DNA of 64,000 nucleotides, taken from assembly GCF_021538615.1 (NCBI RefSeq), contig NZ_JAJHIZ010000003.1:310001-374000 (forward strand). The letters run 5' to 3'. The notes under the pieces are model-generated. The model had not been told where the DNA came from and did not search any database. It saw nothing but the letters and a program-made list of their open reading frames with translations. The translations under genes were made by a program, and so were the position numbers. Shown in pieces: positions 54,960 to 62,623 of this stretch (positions are counted from its first letter, which is position 1; each line of letters starts with the position of its first letter). This stretch comes from Niabella agricola. Lineage in GTDB: Bacteria > Bacteroidota > Bacteroidia > Chitinophagales > Chitinophagaceae.

Positions 54960-55345
54960 TGCCTACCGGCACAACCTGCTCCCACTCTGAGCCGGCCTCT
55001 CCGTTCGTGGCCCGATGGATCGCAATTGCGATCTTATGACGGACCCACCTGTTTGGAAAGCATGCAGATGCTACCATGATCTTAAGGAAATAAAAAACGG
55101 CACTGCAGAGGAAGGCATAATTTTCCCAGCAGCAAATATCCTGTGTCCTGCTGACGATCATACCGGATCATTTTTACTGCATCATGGAAACGGTTGCAAA
55201 ACAACCGAAACAGTCAGCCGTCTTTTAAAATGGCCACCGGGGAGACAACCGATGCCTGCATACGGGCTGGGGTAACACATGGACGGTGATCTTATGGATG
55301 AAAACAATATCGGGAATGAAAAGGGCGTGATTGACCAGTGCGGTG
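54960..55345. other. gene-free region with a 16-bp palindrome
   Basis: 386 bp between the convergent cupin and cyclophilin genes. Short frames here show no family match. It contains a perfect 16-bp palindrome GATCGCAATTGCGATC at 55018-55033. Confidence 0.7.
55018..55033. repeat. perfect 16-bp palindrome
   Basis: GATCGCAATTGCGATC, fully self-complementary with no loop, 58 bp after the cupin stop codon. Confidence 0.9.
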
Positions 55346-56083
55346 TTACCGTTTCACCATTTTTGTTTTCAGGATCCGTACATTCCGGATCGGGCGATCC
55401 CGGTCTTTGGCTTTACTGGTTGGTACTGCTGCTATCTGGTCCAATACTTCATACCCTTTTATCAACTGGCCAAATACCGTATAATTTTGATCGAGGTGCG
55501 GGGTACCACCCACCGTTGTATACACTTGCCGGTACGCCGCGGGGATTTTGCGCCCGTTCAGCCGTTTTACTTCAAGCGTATCCAATCCTCCATTGGTCCA
55601 TACCTTCCCCTGTACAATATAAAACTGGCTGCCACTACTGGCTTTCAGGGGATTTACATCATCGCCCTCCCGCGCTGCAGCCAGGGCACCTTTCCGGTGA
55701 AACAGACCTGCCCGGAACTCGGCCGGCACGGTATATCCCGGACCGCCTTCTCCCAGCGGTTTTCCTCCCGGTGCCTTACGACTATCCGGATCTCCCGACT
55801 GGATCATAAAATACTGAATCACCCGGTGAAAAAGCACATCTTTATAATACCGGCGCTTTACCAGTTTAATAAAATTATCCCGGTGTAAAGGCGTTTCATC
55901 GCTCAGCCGCAATACCATATCCCCATAATTGGTACGCAGCAATACATCTTTTTTGTAATCTGCCGGAACCGGCCGACCGGTAGCACAGCTACTTAATAAC
56001 CAGCCCGCATAACAGATCAGCAGGCGGCTTTTCACTTTCAAAAAAACTTTTCCTGTTATGGAACACCTTATAAGAGCAGCCAT
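55346..56083 (-). CDS. cyclophilin-type peptidyl-prolyl isomerase, lipoprotein
   Basis: Exported folding enzyme of 245 residues. A signal sequence ends in a lipobox-like LLSSC (LICYAGWLLSSC), so it is probably lipid-anchored in the periplasm. The cyclophilin domain follows: TNYGDMVLRLSDETPLHRDNF, LFHRVIQYFMIQSGDP, SSGSQFYIVQG and YTVFGQLIKGYEVLD. ATG at 56083 chosen; an upstream GTG would overlap the hexosaminidase stop. Downstream of the GH20 gene by 13 bp, possibly cotranscribed. Confidence 0.9.
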   Translation of the reverse strand: MAALIRCSITGKVFLKVKSRLLICYAGWLLSSCATGRPVPADYKKDVLLRTNYGDMVLRLSDETPLHRDNFIKLVKRRYYKDVLFHRVIQYFMIQSGDPDSRKAPGGKPLGEGGPGYTVPAEFRAGLFHRKGALAAAREGDDVNPLKASSGSQFYIVQGKVWTNGGLDTLEVKRLNGRKIPAAYRQVYTTVGGTPHLDQNYTVFGQLIKGYEVLDQIAAVPTSKAKDRDRPIRNVRILKTKMVKR

Positions 56084-56096
56084 GTTCAACAGATCA

Positions 56097-57998
56097 TTAT
56101 TTCGCACGCTTTTTAAGATCCGCCACTTTTATCGTCATCTGACGGCCGATCTCTTTTTTCCCTTTGTAAGTAATAATGCGCAGCTCGTCGGCATCCTTAG
56201 GTATCTGTAAGGGTTCTTTATATTTCGGATAAAAACGATCCGGAGCTGAATTGTCAAAGCTGGTATAAATGTCAAGCCCCTCGATCTCAGGTGTCAGCGT
56301 TACAAAATAAGCGCCCTCTTTTTTGGAAACCGCAACAATGGGATCATAAATTGCCGGTGAATATTTGATCTCGGCCGCATCAAAGCGACTGAAGAATGCC
56401 TCTGTTTTTGCCGCAAATTTTTTCCAGTCTTTTTTTTCCAGTGGAGACCATACAGACTCAGCGATTGCCAATCCCCGTGGCCAGGTCATGTATTCGGCCT
56501 GACGTATGGTGTATACATTTTCTGTCCACAAATTGGCCTGGCCTCCCAGGATGTATTTTGCGTTGGCCCCCGCCGGCACGGGATTGAATTTATAGGTCTG
56601 TGATAACCGAAGGGATGCATAAATGGGTACTTCCGTACTAACATCACCCTGCATGTAATCAATATAGGCGAATTGTGTGGGACTCATGACCACATAGTGT
56701 TTCGACTTTGATGCTTCAATGCCGTGTTGCTCTCCCCGCCAGCTCATCAATGCTGCTGTGGGTGAAATGCCCCCCTCCAGGATCTCGTCCCAGCCCATCA
56801 GCTTTTTACCTTTGGCATTTACAATCTTTTCAAGACGCTTTTCAAAATAAGCCTGTACCTGTGGTATGGTTTTTAACTTTTCCTTTTTCATCAGTGCCTG
56901 CACCTGCGGGCTTTTTTCCCAGAAATTATGCGGTGCTTCATCACCACCTACGTGGATATACGGGAACGGGAATAACTGAGCCACTTCCGTCATTACTTTA
57001 TCCATAAAGCCGTATACCTTTTCGTTGGCCGGACAAAGCGTATTATCGATCAGCGCTATTGGAGGAGCACCGTGCGACCAGTCCATGATCGGCTCACCGG
57101 AACGCACCTGGTATTTATCGGCACCTTCGGTACAGGAAAGCTCCGGATAAGCTGCAATAGCCGCAAGGCTATGCCCCGGAACGTCAATTTCGGGAATGAT
57201 ATTGATAAACCGGGCCTTTGCATAGGCCACCAGTTCTTTGATATCTTCATGTGTATAATAGCCTCCATAAGATTTTGGCTCGTCCGGCTGGGGCGGTGTA
57301 AATGTATTGAACAGTCCCACTTTATTCACCCGCCATGCACCCACTTCTGTAAGTTTGGGCAGGCTTTTAATCTGCAATCTCCAGCCCTCATCGTCGGTAA
57401 GATGAAAATGAAACATATTATATTTAAACCGCGACATGTTATCGATGTACTTTTTCACTTCGTCTACAGTAAAAAAGTGCCGGGACACGTCCAGCATCAA
57501 TCCCCGCCATCCTAATTTCGGGTAATCTACAATTTCAACGGCTGGCGCCTGCAACCGCATCCCATCAACCCGTTCCACGCTTTCGATCTGGGGAGGCAGC
57601 AGCTGTAAAAATGTTTGTACCCCGTAAAACAACCCGGCCGGCTTATTGGCTTTTACCGTTACCTGGTCCGGTGTTACAGAAAGCGTATAGCCTTCGTCGC
57701 CCAGCCGGCTGTCCGTGCGCTTGTTCAGTATAAGGTTGATGGAAGCCTTTCCATTGCCCTTCTGTTCCTGTACTGTAGCGCCCGTGTTGGCGATCCGGTC
57801 TTTTAAAAGTGCATACGTATGCCCCAGGTCTGCGTTCTCCGGAACACCGATGGTTACATTCTGCGGCAATATAAAAATGCCCGGCTGTGCGGTTACCGAA
57901 ACTGGCTCGGGTATCAATGCTATTGACGGCGATGGTTGCTGAGCGGCGCCTAATAACGAAAAAGCTACAGCAAAAACCGTCAGGAAAATTCTGTTCAT
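56097..57998 (-). CDS. beta-N-acetylhexosaminidase (GH20)
   Basis: Secreted glycosidase of 633 residues with a signal peptide (FLTVFAVAFSLLGAAQQ). An N-terminal GH20b domain (LIPEPVSVTAQPG, YTLSVTPDQVTV) precedes the TIM-barrel catalytic domain, where HVGGDEAPHNFW holds the Asp-Glu catalytic pair, with WRGLMLDVSRHFFTVDEVKKYID and HFHLTDDEGWR upstream, and WDEILEGG downstream. A C-terminal domain follows (YFVTLTPEIEGLDIYTSFDNS). The ATG at 57998 opens the signal peptide directly. Confidence 0.95.
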   Translation of the reverse strand: MNRIFLTVFAVAFSLLGAAQQPSPSIALIPEPVSVTAQPGIFILPQNVTIGVPENADLGHTYALLKDRIANTGATVQEQKGNGKASINLILNKRTDSRLGDEGYTLSVTPDQVTVKANKPAGLFYGVQTFLQLLPPQIESVERVDGMRLQAPAVEIVDYPKLGWRGLMLDVSRHFFTVDEVKKYIDNMSRFKYNMFHFHLTDDEGWRLQIKSLPKLTEVGAWRVNKVGLFNTFTPPQPDEPKSYGGYYTHEDIKELVAYAKARFINIIPEIDVPGHSLAAIAAYPELSCTEGADKYQVRSGEPIMDWSHGAPPIALIDNTLCPANEKVYGFMDKVMTEVAQLFPFPYIHVGGDEAPHNFWEKSPQVQALMKKEKLKTIPQVQAYFEKRLEKIVNAKGKKLMGWDEILEGGISPTAALMSWRGEQHGIEASKSKHYVVMSPTQFAYIDYMQGDVSTEVPIYASLRLSQTYKFNPVPAGANAKYILGGQANLWTENVYTIRQAEYMTWPRGLAIAESVWSPLEKKDWKKFAAKTEAFFSRFDAAEIKYSPAIYDPIVAVSKKEGAYFVTLTPEIEGLDIYTSFDNSAPDRFYPKYKEPLQIPKDADELRIITYKGKKEIGRQMTIKVADLKKRAK

Positions 57999-58067
57999 TA
58001 TATCAATTATTATAAGATTTGGCTTCAACTGCTAATATAGCCAATTCACCCCGGAATCCCTTCACAT

Positions 58068-59105
58068 TTAGTTACGGTTTTTCAGCGCTTCAAAGCCTGC
58101 TGAAGCCGTATCGGCCACGGTTCCGTTTGCTTTTGTGTAGATGAAATAGCCTTCCATTCCGGGATGTTCTTTTAAAAAGGCAAAAGCTTCATTGAGGTGT
58201 AGTCCCATAAATACGTTATCATAGGCATCTGCCGTTATCCCATCCTTAGCCAGGATCGTTACGCTGATCATTTCATTTTGAAGCGTGTAGCCGGTACGGG
58301 GGTCGATGAGGTGGGATATCTTTTTATTGCCGTTCTGGTAAAAATTGCGGTATTTACCGGAAGTGGTCACCGCACCATTATCCAAAAAAATCGTTTTGAT
58401 TAATACCGGCTGGTTTCCATCTTCCTGATCAGAAGGACTTTCCACACCTATTTTCATACGCTCCCCCGAGGGCTGCTTTCGGCCTTTTATCCGTATTTCT
58501 CCTCCTACTTCAACCAGGTAATGCTGAACGCCCCTGTCTTCCAGGAAACCGGCAATCACATCTACGGTATATCCCTGGGCAATTCCATTTACATCAATTG
58601 TGATCCGCGGGTCTTTTTTCAGCAGGCTATCCCCCTTAAAATACAATTTCTGATAGCCTACATAGGACAGCACAGCTTTCACCTGCTGCGGGGTGGGCAC
58701 CGTTTTGGATCTTCCATCGGGCCCAAAGCCCCAGAGCTTCACCAGCGGCATCACGGTAATATCAAAAATACCTTTTGAAGCCCTGGAAACCTCGTGTGCC
58801 TTTGTTACCACTTTTTTCAGGTGCTTATCCGGCACCAGCCCCCGTTTTTCTTTATTGAATCTTGTAATCAGCGAATAGGGCTTGTAAACAGATAGAGAAC
58901 TGTCAATAGCCGTAAAAATGCTGTCTGTCTGCTCTCGGGTCAGGCTGCTGTCCGGTGCGTAATACGTAATATGGTACGTAGTGCCCTGGGCAAAACCGTT
59001 AATATGAAAAGCTTTGAGCGGCGATGCTTTTTTAAATCCCGCAACTACAAAAACCAGCAAAATACCGCCCAATAAGCAACCGCCTGCTTGTAAAATTCTC
59101 CGCAT
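58068..59105 (-). CDS. FAD:protein FMN transferase (ApbE family)
   Basis: Exported or membrane-anchored flavinyl transferase of 345 residues with an N-terminal hydrophobic segment (LLGGILLVFVVAGF). ApbE motifs: GTTYHITYYAP, DITVMPLVKLWGFGP, ITIDVNGIAQGYTVD, VEVGGEIRIKG and SHLIDPRTGY with VTILAKDGITADAYDNVFMG carrying the metal site. ATG at 59105 is used instead of a longer frame. Target flavoprotein not visible in the window. Confidence 0.92.
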   Translation of the reverse strand: MRRILQAGGCLLGGILLVFVVAGFKKASPLKAFHINGFAQGTTYHITYYAPDSSLTREQTDSIFTAIDSSLSVYKPYSLITRFNKEKRGLVPDKHLKKVVTKAHEVSRASKGIFDITVMPLVKLWGFGPDGRSKTVPTPQQVKAVLSYVGYQKLYFKGDSLLKKDPRITIDVNGIAQGYTVDVIAGFLEDRGVQHYLVEVGGEIRIKGRKQPSGERMKIGVESPSDQEDGNQPVLIKTIFLDNGAVTTSGKYRNFYQNGNKKISHLIDPRTGYTLQNEMISVTILAKDGITADAYDNVFMGLHLNEAFAFLKEHPGMEGYFIYTKANGTVADTASAGFEALKNRN

Positions 59106-59294
59106 AACGGCCAAAGATAAGGCAGAACGGGGAAATGGAGGAATGGCTAACTTTGTAAATATTCCAAAGGGGATTGAGCCTGATAACACTTCGTCATTGC
59201 CGAAGCAAATCCGATTTATGAGCGGCTAAGGCGAATACTCAGACAGCAGCCGCCTCATATTCGTTTCCATCGAAACTAAGGTCCTCACACAAGC

Positions 59295-60442
59295 CTATTT
59301 TTTCTCCGTGCGATACCGGAGATTGTCGAAAAGACGTTCAATCAACCGCCTTTTGTTAGCAACGATCTCTCCAGCCCCCTTTAAATCATATTGGAATTTT
59401 AATTTTGTCCCATAATTTGTTTTCAGGCTATCGGGAAAGCCAACCAGCACCAAGTAGTCATTCGGAGTCGTTGTCTGCGTTTTTAAAGCCTGGTCCTGGC
59501 CGGATTTTTGTTTGGGTATTTGGGAAACCGACAAAACCGTTCCATTTATTGAGCCGAACTCTTCATAAGGATAATTATCCAGTTTTACTATTACCTCGCT
59601 GCCCACTTTTACCTTTCCAGCTCCAATTGTTGGTAAATACATTTCACCCCTCAAGCCTGTTTTTTCAGGAACTACCGCCATAATTTCCTGCCCCGTTAAA
59701 ACATAGTCATTATTTTTAATAAATCCTAACAACTCAATTTTCCCCGAAATGGGAGCTTTAATTACATATTTTTCTTCCCATAGCAAAAAGTTACTCAGCA
59801 TTGCATCATAAGATGATACCAATGATAACTGAAGCTCGTTTTCCTTAGCGCTTTTTGTTATCTGCAATTGTGTTATTTTATCGGCATTTCCAATAATATT
59901 CTCCCTGTTAGCTTCCATTTCTTTATGCAACTGATAATGCGCTGCAACTGAAGATTTATGTGAAAGAGATGATTTGTCATAATCTACGTCTGAAAGCACT
60001 TCCTGCTGGTGCAGAACAGAGTCCCTTGTTAATAACCGATACGAAATGGAAAGGTTTTCATTTTTCTGAGCGAGCTCATCTTGCTGATAAGACAAAATTT
60101 TCCGGCTCTGCTCCGTCTGGTTTTTTAAACCGTGTATCTCCTGACCAATGGCATTCAAGGAATAAAAATCGTGACAATCATTAATTGCTTTTAGTAAGCC
60201 ATAATAATAGGGATTTAACTCTCCTAGTGAAACATTTTTCGGAAGTATCCTCAAAAGATACCCATAATTATAAAGCTTGTTCCTGTTGCTTCTCAGTATG
60301 GAAATAATTTTCGAAAGCTCTCCGGAATCTGCAGCATTCTGCATAACCGCAAGGTACTGTCCCTCTTTAACTGCGGTATTATTCCGGATATCGTTGCTGT
60401 AATGTATTTTTCCGGTTGCATTCGCTGTCAACTTTACGGGGG
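59295..60442 (-). pseudogene. HlyD-family export adaptor, C-terminal part (IS-interrupted)
   Basis: The distal two thirds of a periplasmic adaptor (membrane-fusion) subunit of the kind that works with peptidase-containing ABC exporters of peptides. A long coiled-coil hairpin (SKIISILRSNRNKL to ENELQLSLVSSYDAMLSNFLLWEEKYV) is flanked by a lipoyl-type APISGKIELLGFI half and a beta-barrel (MYLPTIGAGKVKVGSEVIVKLDNYP). It is cut from its first 74 residues (61635-61858) by the IS element. Joining the two parts with one copy of the 4-bp duplication gives an uninterrupted 455-codon frame, so the break looks recent. Confidence 0.9.
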
Positions 60443-60467
60443 TGTAAGTACCCCCTTTTTCAGACAG
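60443..60467 (+). repeat. left inverted repeat of the IS element
   Basis: TGTAAGTACCCCC then TTTTTCAGACAG; matches the reverse complement of the right end at about 20 of 25 positions, allowing one gap. Confidence 0.9.
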
Positions 60468-61245
60468 CTATAAGTTGAGTATTTTTCTTTTCACCAGCCA
60501 ACTTTTTGTATTCAAGCGGTGTCAGGTTGTCCAGTGACTCGTGTGGTCTTTTGTGATTGTATTCTTCCATCCATTCCTGTGTTAGTACCCTTACCTGGTA
60601 GAGATCAAAAAACAAATATGCATCCAATACAGCTTCCCTGTAAAGTCGGTTAAATCGTTCAATGTAGCCGTTTTGCATAGGTCTTCCGGGTTGGATATAC
60701 AGGATACTAATCCCTTGTCCCTTCGCCCACAGTTCAAAATCCTTTGAGGTAAACTCCGGACCATTATCCACTCTTACGGCCATGGGCTTACCATTGCTTT
60801 CGATAACCCTGTTGAGTGTCCTGATCACCCGCCTTGAAGATATTGAGGTATCCACTTCAATAGCCAATGCCTCCCGACTGCAATCATCGATTACATTGAA
60901 GGTTCTGAACTTCCGGTTACCTGTCATGCTATCGCTCATAAAATCCATACTCCATACTTTATTTACCGTTTCGGGTTGTTGCAGGGGATGTTTTATACGT
61001 GCCGGGAGTCTTCTTTTACCCTTGCGCTTTTTGTTAAGTTTTAACTGCTTATACACACGATAAACCTTTTTATGGTTCCAGTTTTTTCCTGAGCGCCGTA
61101 AATATGCAAAGAGCTTCCTGAAGCCATACGATGGATGGGCAAATGCCAACTCCTGCAAGGCTTCTATTACTGCTGAATCGTCCTTGACTGACGCATAATA
61201 ATATTGGGATCGTGGTAATGAGATTATCTTACAGGCCCGGCTCAC
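60460..61245 (-). CDS. IS3-family transposase orfB (DDE integrase domain)
   Basis: 261 residues from the GTG at 61245. The DDE triad is visible: WSMDFMSD, RVDNGPEF and YIERFNRL, with an N-terminal helix-turn-helix_21-like segment (HPSYGFRKLFAYLRRSG). The open frame extends upstream past the GTG through the orfA overlap and lacks a good start, so native synthesis is probably as a frameshifted OrfAB. Confidence 0.95.
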   Translation of the reverse strand: MSRACKIISLPRSQYYYASVKDDSAVIEALQELAFAHPSYGFRKLFAYLRRSGKNWNHKKVYRVYKQLKLNKKRKGKRRLPARIKHPLQQPETVNKVWSMDFMSDSMTGNRKFRTFNVIDDCSREALAIEVDTSISSRRVIRTLNRVIESNGKPMAVRVDNGPEFTSKDFELWAKGQGISILYIQPGRPMQNGYIERFNRLYREAVLDAYLFFDLYQVRVLTQEWMEEYNHKRPHESLDNLTPLEYKKLAGEKKNTQLIAV

Positions 61246-61277
61246 CGGTATCTTTCGCTCCTTTACAAGCTCCTTGC

Positions 61278-61568
61278 TTAATTGCCTTTTGGTGGCAGGG
61301 CCCAGCCTTTTTTTGAGAACAAATCCCTTAATATCTCGTTATCCATTGCCAGGTTCGCATACATGCGTTTTAACCGGGCATTCTCTTCTTCCAACTCTTT
61401 CATGCGCTTCACATCTGAGGCTTCCATGCCGCCATACTTACTCTTCCAATTGTAGAAAGTGGCTTCGGATATACCCAGTTCACGACAGAGTTCTTTGGTC
61501 GGTATACCGCCTTCCTGGCGCTTTAAGACTGAAACAATCTGTGTCTCTGTGAATCTTGTCTTTTTCAT
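61278..61568 (-). CDS. IS3-family transposase orfA
   Basis: 96-residue DNA-binding protein: helix-turn-helix (FTETQIVSVLKRQEGGIPTKELCRELGISEATFYNWK) and a leucine-zipper-like helix (MKELEEENARLKRMYANL). An A7 run at 61308-61314 (minus strand) near its end is a candidate -1 frameshift site giving OrfAB. Confidence 0.95.
   Translation of the reverse strand: MKKTRFTETQIVSVLKRQEGGIPTKELCRELGISEATFYNWKSKYGGMEASDVKRMKELEEENARLKRMYANLAMDNEILRDLFSKKGWALPPKGN
61308..61314 (-). promoter_or_regulatory. candidate -1 frameshift site (A7) between orfA and orfB
   Basis: The minus strand reads TCAAAAAAAGG. In orfA frame this gives S-K-K-G; slipping back one base gives K-K-R-L and continues without stop into orfB through GPATKRQLSKELVKERK. 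Confidence 0.75.
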
Positions 61569-61608
61569 TTTTTACAGTTTAAATTTAGTAAATCTTTCTA
61601 ATTTTAAA

Positions 61609-61634
61609 CTGTCTGGTTTTTAGGGATACTTACA
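61609..61634 (-). repeat. right inverted repeat of the IS element
   Basis: Reads TGTAAGTATCCCTAAAAACC then AGACAG on the minus strand; partner of 60443-60467. Confidence 0.9.
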
Positions 61635-61858
61635 GGGGCACGTTCGGCGGTTATATTAATACTTCCGGACACAGTATCCGGGTACCGGATAATCCATCCA
61701 AAAATAATCATCAAAACGGCCAGAATCAAAATAATAAAGGAAATTGCAATGCCAAATTTCATTGGCATCTTTTCTATGATATCATTTGCCTCCTCTCCCC
61801 TTTCCGAAAGTTCCTGCTTCAATTTATCCAGAGATTTGTCCGTATCCATATTTACCAT
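61635..61858 (-). pseudogene. HlyD-family export adaptor, N-terminal part (IS-interrupted)
   Basis: First 74 codons of the adaptor: a cytoplasmic acidic head (DKSLDKLKQELSERGEEAND), one transmembrane helix (FGIAISFIILILAVLMIIFGW) and the start of the periplasmic barrel (PDTVSGSINITAERAP). After this point the reading runs into IS sequence. The rest of the gene is at 59295-60442. Confidence 0.9.
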
Positions 61859-62623
61859 TACTTATGATTAAAGCGTAGAAGATGCAAATTGAGCCATTAC
61901 CAATTGTGTATAGTAGCCTTTTCGCTTCAGCAATTCTAATCAAAACAACTACTTCAAGGCAAAAATTGAAAACATATCTTCTTTATACGAGTATATTTTC
62001 AAAATGAAGCTGCTCGAATTTTATATGGGCAAAAAAGCGGTCTTAGATGATTCGAAGTAAGCGGCAAGATTCTTGTTTCTATTATATCAAAAAAACTCCA
62101 TACAAAACCTCCTCTAGCAAAACCTTTAATAGAGAGGGATTAAATTTAATTAGTTTAGGATTATTGTTGTACCCATACTTAATTAAGCCAGCGAATCGGA
62201 TCATACAAAGAGATCCAACCACTCAAATTCTGTGTAAGGTATTCAATTTAACTGAATGCTTCGATAACGGTATTGAGCTCTGTAATGAACTGCGCGGAGC
62301 TTTTTTTAGCAACAGATGACTATAGCTCAGTGCTATGTTTGTCTTAGACCAACGATCATTAAAAAGCGTTGGGAGTCTGAATGAAGCGATAAATCCTTTT
62401 TGTTGAAGGTGTTGCAAATAAGGACTTAAGAACGGAATCGGAGAAACATTAAGAAATAAAATAAGCCTCCGAAAGTCATGTACCAAAGTTAAAGCCTGGC
62501 AATACTTTACCGGTAAATTGTAAAATTCTCATCTACATTTCACCCGACACCCATCAAAAGAATTTATTTACTTTAGCAATGCCTTCCCTGAATTCCTCAA
62601 CTAAATGATATTGTAAACATTAA
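61859..62623. other. AT-rich gene-poor region
   Basis: About 765 bp upstream of the broken adaptor gene with no recognisable gene. Short frames on both strands (for example an 87-codon one at 62223-62486 on the minus strand) have no family resemblance. It is visibly AT-richer than the rest of the window and may hold decayed or unrecognised small-peptide genes. Confidence 0.6.

Larger units (their letters stand above)
60443..61634 (-). mobile_element. IS3-family insertion sequence (IS407-like)
   Basis: 1192-bp element with terminal inverted repeats TGTAAGTAcCCC.../TGTAAGTAtCCC... ending in CAGACAG (60443-60467 and 61609-61634), TG...CA ends, and orfA/orfB on the minus strand. A 4-bp GGGG target duplication fits the run of G on both sides and restores the target reading frame on removal. 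OrfA composition and 4-bp duplication resemble the IS407 subgroup. Confidence 0.93.

Noticed and set aside
55279-55888. Frames of about 180 codons antisense to the cyclophilin gene
   Set aside because: Overlap a clear cyclophilin on the other strand and show no domain.
62318-62345. TAGCTCAG-like sequence suggesting a tRNA
   Set aside because: No acceptor, anticodon or T-arm structure follows.
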